In this document: in pieces, positions 1 to 8,432 of the stretch | Numbering within the stretch: the first letter of the stretch is position 1 | Layout: each line of letters starts with the position of its first letter | Assembly: GCA_004554245.1 (NCBI GenBank) | Contig: SFND01000012.1 | Location: 39,362 to 103,361 of the forward strand | Reading direction: 5' to 3' | DNA: 64,000 nucleotides | Source of the DNA: Oribacterium sp. | GTDB lineage: Bacteria > Bacillota_A > Clostridia > Lachnospirales > Lachnospiraceae | Program-made: the position numbers and the translations under genes | Notes under the pieces: generated by a model | The model's input: only the letters and a program-made list of their open reading frames with translations | What the model was told of the DNA's origin: nothing | Databases searched by the model: none

Positions 1-949
1 GGATGCGATTGATGCGACTGTACTTCCGGGCGCCCAGATTCTGTGCGGTAAACGAAAGATTCGTCTGATAGATCGAGTTCATCGAAGCATATACGAACGA
101 TTCGATATTCTGTGCCGCTGTCGCACCCGCCATCGCAACCGATCCGAAGGAGTTGATGGAGCTCTGGATGACGACATTGGACAGACTGAACACGGTGCTC
201 TGGAGACCAGCCGGCAGACCGATTTCCATAATGGAGCGAAGAAGCTTCCAGTTGACATGAAGCTTCCGAAGATCGAGGTGCAGCGCCCCCTTCTCCCGCA
301 TGAGCGTGATGAGCAGGGCGATGCCGGAAAAGCCCTGTGAAACCGTCGTCGCGATCGCAACACCCGCCACGCCGATGCCCACCACGAGGACGAAGAACAG
401 GTTCAGAATGACATTGATCACCCCGGCGATCATCTGAAAATACAGCGGGCGCTTCGTATCACCGACGGCACGCAGAATCGCCGCTGCAAAGTCATACAGC
501 ATGATCAGTGGCATACCGAGGAAGTAGATGCGAAGATAGAGCACCGAGTCTTCGATGACATCCGCGGGGGATCCCATCAGCTCCAGCATCGGTCGTGCCA
601 GAAACAGGCCGGCGATGCAGAGAATCGCACCGAAAATCACCGACACCAGGATCGATGTGTGGATGGTATCGGACATGTCCTCCTGACGCTTCGCTGCATA
701 ATACTTTCCGACGCAGACATTGACACCGATGGAGAAGCCGACAAAGAGCTGGATGATGAGGTTCACCAGCGATCCGGTCGATCCGACGGCGGCCATCGCC
801 TGCGGGCTCACGAAACGGCCGACGACCACGATGTCGGCCGCATTAAACAGAAGCTGAAGCACAGACGCCACTATCAGCGGCAGTGCAAAGGTGATGACCT
901 TCGGCATGATGACGCCGGTGGTCATATCCATCTCATATTTCTTACTCAT
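1..949 (-). CDS. MATE family efflux transporter (3' end outside window)
   Basis: Multidrug and toxin extrusion family membrane antiporter, expected to export cationic compounds using a Na+ or H+ gradient. The 316 codons present are highly hydrophobic and begin with a short cytoplasmic tail followed by the family pattern ITFALPLIVASVLQLLFNAA, then VVGRFVSPQAMAAVG; at least six to seven membrane segments can be read. MATE proteins usually have about 450 residues and 12 helices, so roughly a third of the C-terminus lies beyond position 1. The start codon (947-949) lies one base after the stop of the upstream EIIB-like gene, so the two are very likely translationally coupled. The substrate cannot be told from sequence. 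Confidence 0.9.
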   Translation of the reverse strand, partial: MSKKYEMDMTTGVIMPKVITFALPLIVASVLQLLFNAADIVVVGRFVSPQAMAAVGSTGSLVNLIIQLFVGFSIGVNVCVGKYYAAKRQEDMSDTIHTSILVSVIFGAILCIAGLFLARPMLELMGSPADVIEDSVLYLRIYFLGMPLIMLYDFAAAILRAVGDTKRPLYFQMIAGVINVILNLFFVLVVGIGVAGVAIATTVSQGFSGIALLITLMREKGALHLDLRKLHVNWKLLRSIMEIGLPAGLQSTVFSLSNVVIQSSINSFGSVAMAGATAAQNIESFVYASMNSIYQTNLSFTAQNLGARKYSRINRI

Positions 950-950
950 A

Positions 951-1361
951 TCACATACCAAGCAGCTTATGAAGCTCGTTCTCTACTGGTTCGACCGAAG
1001 GGCCGATGATGATCTGTACAGCGTTTTTACCCGGGCGAAGCACGCCGCCCACCTGGGCAGAGCGGATCTTCTTCTCATCGACGGCATCATACTGCCGGAT
1101 CGCCACCTTGAGCCGTGCACCGTCATGCTGTACCTCGCTGACGTTCTCGCGGCCGCCGAGGCCTTCCAGGATGATCCGGGCGACCTCCGCCGCGTCGGAT
1201 TGATCATCGAGTGTGATATGAAGCTTCTCGTCCTCACGGAGCTTCATCGAAAGCTTATCTGCATTTTTCCGCTTCTGATTTCTCTGTACGATGTACAGCC
1301 CCACGGCAAGCAGCAGCACGAGTGCGACCACTGCCATGATGATGACCGACGTATTCAACAT
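951..1361 (-). CDS. Membrane-anchored PTS EIIB-like domain protein lacking the active-site cysteine
   Basis: A 136-residue protein with one N-terminal membrane helix (about residues 4-25), a basic stretch (QRNQKRKNADK) and a C-terminal domain of about 75 residues resembling glucose-type PTS EIIB: LGGRENVSEVQHDGARLKV, then VGGVLRPGKNAVQIIIG. In true EIIB the segment before the RLxV strand carries the phosphorylated cysteine (consensus CxTRLR); here it reads QHDGARLKV with no cysteine, so phosphotransfer is not expected. The ATG at 1361 is chosen because AGAAAGGAAT precedes it; an upstream ATG at 1394 has no such site. It sits between a LysR gene and the MATE pump and overlaps neither. A sensory or structural role is inference. 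Confidence 0.7.
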   Translation of the reverse strand: MLNTSVIIMAVVALVLLLAVGLYIVQRNQKRKNADKLSMKLREDEKLHITLDDQSDAAEVARIILEGLGGRENVSEVQHDGARLKVAIRQYDAVDEKKIRSAQVGGVLRPGKNAVQIIIGPSVEPVENELHKLLGM

Positions 1362-1480
1362 AGTATTCCTTTCTGCACCCAGGGGTGCCGGCATGCCACA
1401 CCGAGATGCACCTTCGGCATTACGAGACCTGCAGACGAAAGTGCCTGTGCTTATGGGTGTGTATGTAAAACCTCTGCAGA

Positions 1481-2389
1481 CTACAGTGCCTGCGCCTTAT
1501 ATTTCTGAAGCTCCGCCACGTAACGTGCGCCGATCCCGGACAGCGGAATCTTCTTTTTCTTGATGTAGCCGATGGTCATGATCTCATCCGTATCGAGGCG
1601 GACCGCCGTATACTCATCGCCGTTCAGCTCCTGGCATATGATGCCGGAGCAGAGCGTATAGCCGTTCAGTCCGACCATCAGATTCAGGAAGGTCGCCCGG
1701 TCATCACACTTGATGATCCGCTTGTAATCGTAGGTGCTCAGCACCTCCTCCGAAAAGTAGAAGGAGTTTCGCTCACCCTGATCGAAGCTGAGGCAGGGAT
1801 AATCCGCGAGCTCCTCCATGCGGATGATGTCCTTCCCGGCCAGCGGATTTCCCTTACTCATGAACACATAGATGTTACAGTCGAAGAGCGGGATAAACTC
1901 GAGCGAATCCTCCCGCAGGATCTTTCCGATGACCTTACTGTTGAAATCATTCATATAGATCACGCCGATCTCCGAGGTCTGGTTTCGTACGTCGTTGATG
2001 ATTTCCATGGTCTTCGTTTCCTTGACCGCGAACTCGTAGGTATCCATGCCATACTCCCGTGCGAGGTGGATGAAGGCCTCGACCGCGAAGGTATAGTGCT
2101 GCATGGAGACGGAGAATTTCTTCTTCCGGGTGCCGACATTGACATACTTGTCTTCCATCAGCTGATACTGCTCGACGATCTGTCGTGCATACCCCAGAAA
2201 CTCTTCGCCGTCGGCTGTGGTCACGATCCCTCGGTTCGACCGGAGAAAGATCTCGATCCCGATCTCCTTTTCCAGTTCCTTGATCGCCGCCGAAAGGGAC
2301 GGCTGTGTGATATAGAGACGCTTTGCGGCCTCGTTCATGGAGCCGCTGTCCGCGACGGCGATCACCTGTCTAAGCTGCTGTAATGTCAT
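1481..2389 (-). CDS. LysR family transcriptional regulator
   Basis: 302-residue LysR-type regulator. The N-terminal winged helix-turn-helix reads MTLQQLRQVIAVADSGSMNE, followed by AAKRLYITQPSLSAAIKELE, a typical LTTR recognition helix, then EIFLRSNRGIVTTADGEEFL. Residues from about 90 to 300 form the two-lobed effector-binding domain. Length is normal for the family. The downstream genes on the same strand (EIIB-like protein and MATE pump) are the obvious candidate targets, although there is a 119-base gap after the stop codon and no clear operator was recognised. The inducer is unknown. Confidence 0.93.
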   Translation of the reverse strand: MTLQQLRQVIAVADSGSMNEAAKRLYITQPSLSAAIKELEKEIGIEIFLRSNRGIVTTADGEEFLGYARQIVEQYQLMEDKYVNVGTRKKKFSVSMQHYTFAVEAFIHLAREYGMDTYEFAVKETKTMEIINDVRNQTSEIGVIYMNDFNSKVIGKILREDSLEFIPLFDCNIYVFMSKGNPLAGKDIIRMEELADYPCLSFDQGERNSFYFSEEVLSTYDYKRIIKCDDRATFLNLMVGLNGYTLCSGIICQELNGDEYTAVRLDTDEIMTIGYIKKKKIPLSGIGARYVAELQKYKAQAL

Positions 2390-2417
2390 GTATGTCCCCT
2401 CTCCCAGATGACAGAAT

Positions 2418-2494
2418 AGCGCTGCCGATGGCAGCGCTGTGATGTTGTTTACGTTGAAGCCCCGACCAGGCTCTATGATCCGGGGATGCCTGGT
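2418..2494. other. Hairpin and pseudoknot-capable inverted repeats between LysR gene and secreted-protein gene
   Basis: Two structures lie in the 146-base gap. A perfect 9-bp hairpin has arms 2418-2426 and 2430-2438 around a GAT loop. Next to it are two interleaved inverted repeats: CCCCG at 2460-2464 pairs with CGGGG at 2481-2485, and ACCAGGC at 2465-2471 pairs with GCCTGGT at 2488-2494. This arrangement allows either two alternative hairpins or an H-type pseudoknot. There is no U-run, so simple intrinsic termination is not well supported. Confidence 0.5.
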
Positions 2495-2535
2495 TCGTCA
2501 GCACGTTCACTGTAGATGGACATGACCGGACCCTG

Positions 2536-3321
2536 TCAACCCTCATCCGATGCGTAGCTGATGAAGCCCGCCGGATCGATCTTAATGTGTGCCGCCGTCC
2601 ACTGCTGGCGGTCCTCCTGGATCAGCCCGAACGGTCGGATATAGCGGATGCTGCCATCGCTCTCCTTTCGCTCGATCAGCGCGTCGAAACGGAAGGCACC
2701 ATCGCCCTCGAACACACGCTTCCCCTTCTGTCCGTCCTCGGTCGGCTCATACAGCTTCATCGTCGCATAGATGACCCAGGTAAAGCCCCGTGCGGTCTCC
2801 CGCAGGATCTGATGACCTGTGCCGCTCGTACGATCTGAGAATTCCGCGATCAGATTCGGATTCTCCCTGAGAAGCTCCCGGTAGGTGTAGGTCTTCTCGT
2901 TCAGCTCCTCCACCGGATACTTCCCGTCCATGCGCGAGCCGTTGTAGGCGAGCTTTACGCCGTCCGGGGTCGTCGTGTCGCTCATCGCGGCACCATCCTC
3001 GCCGACATAGAAATTACCCACCATCTGACTCACCGCCATCGCGCCCGTCGACGGGTCGAGATAGTAAAACTTCCCAGCGTCGATGATCCAGCCCGTGGCG
3101 AGTACGCCATCTTCGAAATAATAGCAGCTCCCGCTGTTCGGATCCTGGTACCAGCCCTGGTATTCACTCGCGGCGCCGTTTTCGTCGCAGGTGACGAAGC
3201 GACTCGCGCCATCCGCTGTCGTGATCCACATTTCCTGTGCCAATGCAGGCACCGTGGATGTCATGGCTGCGGCCGCGGCGATCATGGCAGCGGCCAGCAG
3301 CTTTCTGAATTTTCTCATCAT
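2536..3321 (-). CDS. Secreted protein with cell-wall-binding-type aromatic repeats
   Basis: 261-residue predicted exported protein. The start at 3321 (or the adjacent ATG at 3318) is chosen because GAGAGG lies just upstream; a longer reading frame from 3399 would hide the signal peptide. The N-terminus is a classic signal peptide: MMRKFRK, a long Ala/Met-rich core, and a VPALA cleavage site near residue 29. Residues about 50-105 contain degenerate repeats (GWYQDPNSGSCYYFEDG, ATGWIIDAGKFYYLDP, VGNFYVGEDGAA), like choline/cell-wall-binding repeats of Gram-positive surface proteins. The C-terminal 150 residues are rich in charged and aromatic residues and match no family I recognise. Envelope binding is likely; the actual function is unknown. 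Confidence 0.75.
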   Translation of the reverse strand: MMRKFRKLLAAAMIAAAAAMTSTVPALAQEMWITTADGASRFVTCDENGAASEYQGWYQDPNSGSCYYFEDGVLATGWIIDAGKFYYLDPSTGAMAVSQMVGNFYVGEDGAAMSDTTTPDGVKLAYNGSRMDGKYPVEELNEKTYTYRELLRENPNLIAEFSDRTSGTGHQILRETARGFTWVIYATMKLYEPTEDGQKGKRVFEGDGAFRFDALIERKESDGSIRYIRPFGLIQEDRQQWTAAHIKIDPAGFISYASDEG

Positions 3322-3425
3322 AAACCTCTCACATTCCGCGTCAGCTGACAGCCGCGCAGACAACGTATCGTTCGGGTACGTCACTTCATGTCGTCGCACA
3401 CGCGATCTGTGATACTGATGCCTGC

Positions 3426-4406
3426 TTACAGGAGCGTATGACGCTGCTCCTCCTCGGACTTCGGGTTCAGGTACTTCGGTGCGACATCGAACACGCTGAT
3501 GCAGCCCGTCTCGCCCTTCGCGGCCATACGGCTCACCGCTCTCGCATACGCAGCGAGTACCGAGCCCGTAAACTCCGGATTCGAATCCAGCTTCAGGCTG
3601 TACTCGATCAGCTCATGGTTGTTTCCATCCCCGGTCACACCGGAACGCATCACGAAGCCACCGTGTGGAAGTGCGGCATGCTCCCGCTGCATCTCCTCCT
3701 CGGAAATGAAGTGGATCGTCACATCATAATCGGCATAGTAGTTCGGCATGGACTTGATCTCCTGCTCCACCTTCGCTGCATCCGCGCCCTCCTCGAGCAC
3801 GACGAATACCTCTCTCGTATGCATCTCACGTGCCGTAAAGTTCGGCTGGCTGCCGCTGCGTACGGCGTCCATCGCACTCTCGACCGGAAGCGTATAGGAG
3901 CGAGCATCCTTGACGCCCTCTACTCGACGTGCGGCATCACTGTGGCCCTGGGAAACGCCCTTGCCCCAGAAGGTATAGTGCTTTCCATCCGGCAGTACCG
4001 ACTCCGCGTAGATACGTGCCAGGGAGAACATTCCCGGGTCCCAGCCACAGGAAATCATCGCGAGCTTTCCGGCCTTCTTCGCTGCTGCGTCGACGGCGGC
4101 GAAATGCTCCGGAATCTTCGCATGGGTATCGAAGCTGTCGATGACGTTGAAGTACTGTGCATATGTCGGCGTCTGGGTCGGGAGATCTGTCGCCGAGCCG
4201 CCGCAGATCATGAGTACATCGATCTCATCCTTATATGCGAGGATATGATCGACGGAATCGACCTTGACGCCATCGGTGTGAATCTTTACACTCGCTGGAT
4301 CGCGACGTGTAAATACCGCTACGAGCTCCTCATCCGGGTTCCGCTTGATGGCAGCCTCGATGCCGCGGGACAGGTTTCCATAACCAAGTAAGCCAATTCG
4401 AATCAT
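3426..4406 (-). CDS. ddh: meso-diaminopimelate D-dehydrogenase
   Basis: 326-residue NADPH-dependent enzyme converting tetrahydrodipicolinate directly to meso-2,6-diaminopimelate, the one-step branch of lysine and peptidoglycan precursor synthesis in the cytosol. The N-terminal Rossmann motif is MIRIGLLGYGNLSRG. Family-specific segments include CGGSATDLPTQTP, FNVIDSFDTHAKIPEHF, SCGWDPGMFSLAR, FWGKGVSQGHSDAARR and HGGFVMRSG. Length matches the family. An AAGGAGATAAAAT leader precedes the ATG at 4406. It is transcribed away from the alanyl-tRNA editing gene with a 154-base gap and stands alone, with no other lysine gene adjacent. Confidence 0.96.
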   Translation of the reverse strand: MIRIGLLGYGNLSRGIEAAIKRNPDEELVAVFTRRDPASVKIHTDGVKVDSVDHILAYKDEIDVLMICGGSATDLPTQTPTYAQYFNVIDSFDTHAKIPEHFAAVDAAAKKAGKLAMISCGWDPGMFSLARIYAESVLPDGKHYTFWGKGVSQGHSDAARRVEGVKDARSYTLPVESAMDAVRSGSQPNFTAREMHTREVFVVLEEGADAAKVEQEIKSMPNYYADYDVTIHFISEEEMQREHAALPHGGFVMRSGVTGDGNNHELIEYSLKLDSNPEFTGSVLAAYARAVSRMAAKGETGCISVFDVAPKYLNPKSEEEQRHTLL

Positions 4407-4560
4407 ATTTTATCTCCTTATGTGCTGTAACATTCCGTCTATTCATCTTTTGATAAGACGCGAATATTATAACACAGCTGTCTGCGTGCGCAAACAGCTG
4501 CCTGAGAACCGTTATAGAACTGTAAGGAATTCCAGGCAAAATCAGAAGGTGGCTGCACTC

Positions 4561-5820
4561 TTAGAACTCATCACCGAAAATTCGATTCATCGCATCCTGA
4601 ATTTTCTCTTCCGACGCCTGGAGGCTGCCCTGGATCATCTCCTTCTGTCCGCCGCCACGGCCGTTAACAAGGGCGTTAAAGGCCTTCGCCTGTGCGCGTA
4701 CATCGACGTTCGTGGAGCCGATGACGTAGCTGTAGGAAGCGATGTCCTCTACAGGCGCTGCTCCGTCCGTATCGCCTTCGTCCTTCCGGCAGAAGACGCC
4801 GACGACGGAGGCTTTCGTGTGCTTCATGAAGTAGTCACAGCACTTCCGTACCTCGACCGCGTTCATACCTTCCTCGAAGTCGATGAGTACGCCGGTCTCC
4901 TCCTGCAGGGACTGTGCCTTCAGCTCGTAGTAGCGGGTGTTCAGCGCAGCGATGCGGCGATCCTTCCGGAAGCTGTCTGCCATGTAGGTCTTCAGTGCAT
5001 CGACGATATCGGATGGCGCTACATTCAGCAGGCGGGAAATCTCCACTACCTGCTCGTGCTTTCGTGCGGCGTCCTGAAGTGCATCGTCGCCGCAGAAAAG
5101 CTCGAGGCGGATGCCGCCCTTATGGCCGAGTACGGAGAGGATCTTGATCGGGCCGATCTCGCCGGTGCTGAGGACATGGGTTCCGCAGCAGGCGCAGAGG
5201 TCGGCACCACCGAGGTCCACGATGCGGACATCTCCGGAGAGGGGCTTCTTCGAGCGGTAGTCGATCACCTCCAGCTCTTCCGGGGTCGGCCAGATCGCGC
5301 GCACACGACGATCCTCGAGGACGACGGCATTGGCCTCCTGCTCGATCAACATCAGCTGTTCCCAGCTGAGCGGACCGTCGAAATCGATGGTCATCACCTC
5401 GCTCATGTGGAAGCCGACGTTGTGATAGCCATAGTGCCGGTGCACGAGGCCGGACACGATGTGCTCACCGGAGTGGTTCCGGCTGTTTCGCATGCGGCGT
5501 GCCCAATCGATCACGCAGTGATATGTCTCGCCGACCGTCAGCGCCCGGTCCACGGTATGCAGTACACGGACGACGACATTGCCCCGTACATCCCGCTGCT
5601 TCTCACCGCTCGCCGGGTCGGTCACCGGCACCTCCTGCACATCCAGCACGGCTGCCTCGCCGATACTACCGTGGTCCGCGTCCTGACCACCGCCCTCCGG
5701 ATAGAAGCCATGGACACTGAGCTCGACGAGATACTTCCCGTCGGCAGCGGTGCAGCTCGTCACCTCCGCGTCGAACGCCTTCACATAGTGATCCTGATAA
5801 TAAAGCGCGTTTTTATCCAT
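4561..5820 (-). CDS. Alanyl-tRNA editing protein (AlaX-L type, with DHHA1 domain)
   Basis: 419-residue stand-alone homologue of the editing half of alanyl-tRNA synthetase; it hydrolyses Ser- or Gly-tRNA(Ala) in trans. Zinc/catalytic motifs are visible: HSGEH (about residue 117) and CxxxH in CACCGTH (about residue 212). The C-terminus (from about residue 300) has the DHHA1 features VVGVFCRK and a glycine-rich VNGRGGGQKEMIQG, which in AlaRS binds the tRNA elbow. Length fits AlaX-L. Its ATG overlaps the stop of the upstream aminopeptidase gene (TAATG), so the pair is translationally coupled. Confidence 0.93.
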   Translation of the reverse strand: MDKNALYYQDHYVKAFDAEVTSCTAADGKYLVELSVHGFYPEGGGQDADHGSIGEAAVLDVQEVPVTDPASGEKQRDVRGNVVVRVLHTVDRALTVGETYHCVIDWARRMRNSRNHSGEHIVSGLVHRHYGYHNVGFHMSEVMTIDFDGPLSWEQLMLIEQEANAVVLEDRRVRAIWPTPEELEVIDYRSKKPLSGDVRIVDLGGADLCACCGTHVLSTGEIGPIKILSVLGHKGGIRLELFCGDDALQDAARKHEQVVEISRLLNVAPSDIVDALKTYMADSFRKDRRIAALNTRYYELKAQSLQEETGVLIDFEEGMNAVEVRKCCDYFMKHTKASVVGVFCRKDEGDTDGAAPVEDIASYSYVIGSTNVDVRAQAKAFNALVNGRGGGQKEMIQGSLQASEEKIQDAMNRIFGDEF

Positions 5821-7649
5821 TAAAGCTGTACCTCACGTGTTGCATGCTGAAGCCATGCGAGCTTGTCACCGCTGAAGTATGGTGCCAGTGTCGCATAGAC
5901 CTGCTGGTGATACTGATTGAGGAGCGCGAGCTCATGCGGCTCGAGCAGACGGACATCGATCGCGTCGAGGTCGAGCGGGACCATCGTGAGGAAGGAGAGA
6001 CGGAAGAAGTTCCCGAACTCATTCTGGAAGGCCTTCTCAACGAGGGTCAGATTCTCGAGACGGATGCCGTGGGAGCCCTCGATGTAGATACCCGGCTCGT
6101 CGGAGGTGATATTGCCCTCGTGGAGCGGCATATGTTCCATGCGTCCCTGCGCCTGACGATAGCGGAATGCATTCGGACGCTCGTGGACATTCAGGCAGAA
6201 GCCGACGCCGTGGCCGGTGCCGTGGTTATAGTTGAGGCCCTCACGCCAGAGCACCTCCCGTGCCGCGAGGTCCAGGGTGATGCCGGAGGAGCCCTCCAGG
6301 AAGATCACATCGCCGAGGCGAAGCATGGACTTCAGTACGAGGGTGAAGTGCTTCCGCTCGATCTCCGTGATCGGTCCCATCGCGATGGTACGGGTGATGT
6401 CGGTGGTACCCTCGAAGTACTGTCCGCCGGAATCGAGGAGGTAGAGTCCCTTCGGCTCGATCACGCGGTAGCTCTCCGCCGTCGGAGCATAGTGTGGCAG
6501 CGCCGCATTCGGACCATAAGCTGAAATCGTCGTGAAGCTCGGTTCAATGTAGCCATCCTGCTCTCCACGGTAGCGCTCGGACAGCTTCGCCGTATTCCAC
6601 TCGTTCATCTCCTCGCTGCCGAGCAGCTTCTTCGCCTCCTCTGTAAGCTGTCCATCGGCTGTGAATGCATGCTTCATGAAGTACATGAAATTCGTGACGG
6701 CGACGCCATCCTTCACATGTGCCTTCTTCGTGTTCTCGATCTCCACCGGATTCTTCTGGGACTTCCACATGGAGGTCGGCAGCATCTCATCGAGGATACG
6801 CACCGAATCCGGGAGCTCGCTGATCGTCGCGTAGTTCGTCTTCGCAGATTCGAGCAGGACGGTGGTATCCTTCAGCTGATGCACCGCCTCATAGAAGCGG
6901 TCGTACGGAGCGACCTTTACCCGGAGGTCCTCGAGGTAGGCTTTCACTTCCTCATCGAGGTCAGCCGGATTCACGAAGAGGTAGGCACTCTTCGGATCGA
7001 TGATCATATAGGACAGGAACACCGGATTGCACGGGATATCGTCGGCACGAAGGTTCAGAAGCCATGCGATGTCGTCGAGGCTCGTGATGATATGGAAGCC
7101 AGCGCCCTTCTGCTGCATCAGTGCACGAAGCTCCGCGAGCTTCTCTGCGGCACTCTTGCCAGCGAAGCGATCCTCGAGGATCCATACACGGGAGCTTGCG
7201 AGGGCCGGACGGTCCGTCCATACCTGACCGACGAGGTCCTGCTCTGCCTTCACGGCGACCGCCTTCTCCGCGAGACGATCCCGCAGGGTCATGCCGTGAT
7301 GGAAGTCGACACAGCGGCCATCGAAGCCGAGGTAGCCTCCCTCCGGGGTCACGGAAACGAGGTAATCATCGAGCGCCGGTACCCCCGGCTCGCCCATACG
7401 CATCAGCTCGACATCCCGACCGGCCATCTCCTGCTCCGCCTGGATAAAATAGCGGCCATCCGTAAAAAGCGCGGCGCTGTCCTGCGTCACCACCAGATTT
7501 CCCTCACCGCTGAATCCGGACAGGAAGCGGATCGCACGGAAGTACATGCCGACATACTCGCTCAAGTGAAAATCATCCGTCGGTACCAGGTAGGTATCGA
7601 TGTCATACTTCTTCATCTGCTGACGCAGAGCATCTAGTGCTGCATTCAT
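5820..7649 (-). CDS. Aminopeptidase P family (M24) metallopeptidase
   Basis: 609-residue cytosolic Xaa-Pro aminopeptidase of the long, three-domain type. Two N-terminal creatinase-like domains (residues 1-300; TYLVPTDDFHLSEYVG near the start) precede the pita-bread catalytic domain. The five metal ligands are visible: two Asp in LLDSGGQYFEGTTDIT, His in HGTGHGVG, Glu in DEPGIYIEG and Glu in ENLTLVEK. Residues after about 560 form the extra C-terminal segment typical of the roughly 600-residue subgroup. AAAAGGAGTACTGAA precedes the ATG. The downstream tRNA editing gene overlaps by one base. Confidence 0.95.
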   Translation of the reverse strand: MNAALDALRQQMKKYDIDTYLVPTDDFHLSEYVGMYFRAIRFLSGFSGEGNLVVTQDSAALFTDGRYFIQAEQEMAGRDVELMRMGEPGVPALDDYLVSVTPEGGYLGFDGRCVDFHHGMTLRDRLAEKAVAVKAEQDLVGQVWTDRPALASSRVWILEDRFAGKSAAEKLAELRALMQQKGAGFHIITSLDDIAWLLNLRADDIPCNPVFLSYMIIDPKSAYLFVNPADLDEEVKAYLEDLRVKVAPYDRFYEAVHQLKDTTVLLESAKTNYATISELPDSVRILDEMLPTSMWKSQKNPVEIENTKKAHVKDGVAVTNFMYFMKHAFTADGQLTEEAKKLLGSEEMNEWNTAKLSERYRGEQDGYIEPSFTTISAYGPNAALPHYAPTAESYRVIEPKGLYLLDSGGQYFEGTTDITRTIAMGPITEIERKHFTLVLKSMLRLGDVIFLEGSSGITLDLAAREVLWREGLNYNHGTGHGVGFCLNVHERPNAFRYRQAQGRMEHMPLHEGNITSDEPGIYIEGSHGIRLENLTLVEKAFQNEFGNFFRLSFLTMVPLDLDAIDVRLLEPHELALLNQYHQQVYATLAPYFSGDKLAWLQHATREVQL

Positions 7650-7778
7650 TTCAGTACTCCTTTTATATCATTTTATTATGGTTTACATTCTTTTCTATAT
7701 TTCTCCCTAGTCTATCATTTTTCTCATGGAGATGGAAGCGGTGGACGATGGAATGGGCACTTCGTTTGATACAGCAAG

Positions 7779-7970
7779 GGCCCCGGAGGACCGACAGCAG
7801 AAACCATACGGAGAGTTCGTGAATAAATCCAAATTGGGCCCTTAGAACCAGTTAGAGTAATTTTTCCTTAGCACCCTCTGCAACGCTGAGTTTTCATAAA
7901 GAAAACTCAGTGATTGCAGAGGGCTTACTGGTTCGGAGTACTGTGTTTCTGATGCCGGCCCTCCGGGGCC
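7779..7970. repeat. MITE-like nested palindromic element
   Basis: The 340-base gap between the M24 peptidase and pyrI contains no gene but a nested inverted-repeat element of about 192 bp. Outer arms are GGCCCCGGAGG (7779-7789) and CCTCCGGGGCC (7960-7970). Next inward are CAGAAAC (7798-7804) with GTTTCTG (7945-7951), then GAACCAGT (7845-7852) with ACTGGTTC (7927-7934). The centre is a hairpin of two perfect 10-bp blocks (7874-7883 with 7914-7923, and 7885-7894 with 7901-7910). The outer arms belong to a short repeat family also found at about 19.3, 32.6 and 42.4 kb. No transposase is present. The hairpin may also end pyr transcription. Confidence 0.6.
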
Positions 7971-7989
7971 ATGGCGTACGATGATGTAT

Positions 7990-8421
7990 TTACTTCAGCT
8001 CTTCGTTCCGTACGATGGTGTCGCAGTACGCGCAGCGATAGAGTGCGCGGTTCCGGTCGACGATCTTGAAGACCTGCGGAAGCTCCTGCTCGGTCGAGCT
8101 GATGCAACGCGGATTCTTGCAGGTCAGCACGTTTGTGAGGGTCTCCGGCAGGCTCAGTGCCTTCTTCTCCACACGTGCACCGTTCTTGATGTAGTTTACG
8201 GTGATACCCGGATCGATGTAGCCGAGGACATCGAGGTCGATATCGAGATCCTCAGAGATCTTCACGATGTCCTTCCGTCCCATCTTTCCGGAGCTGCAGT
8301 TCTGGATCAGCGCCACCTGTGACGTGAGGCGATCGAGGTGCAGGTACTTGTACACCAGCATCCCCTTTCCAGCTGTGATATGGTCGAGTACGATACCATT
8401 CTCAATTCCATCTACCTTCAT
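7990..8421 (-). CDS. pyrI: Aspartate carbamoyltransferase regulatory subunit
   Basis: 143-residue regulatory chain that binds nucleotides (CTP/ATP) and couples feedback to the PyrB catalytic trimers. N-terminal nucleotide-binding domain: ENGIVLDHITAGKGM and YKYLHLD. C-terminal zinc domain with four cysteines as CKNPRC and CAYC, as in the family. It starts 11 bases after the pyrB stop and is the last gene of the pyrimidine cluster, so ATCase here should be the allosteric holoenzyme type. Confidence 0.96.
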   Translation of the reverse strand: MKVDGIENGIVLDHITAGKGMLVYKYLHLDRLTSQVALIQNCSSGKMGRKDIVKISEDLDIDLDVLGYIDPGITVNYIKNGARVEKKALSLPETLTNVLTCKNPRCISSTEQELPQVFKIVDRNRALYRCAYCDTIVRNEELK

Positions 8422-8432
8422 GTCATGCCTCC

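Noticed and set aside
1362..1480. Riboswitch-like leader between the LysR gene and the EIIB-like gene
   Set aside because: Repeated TCTGCAG and a GCACCC/GGGTGC hairpin are present but match no known RNA class, and the pattern is weak.
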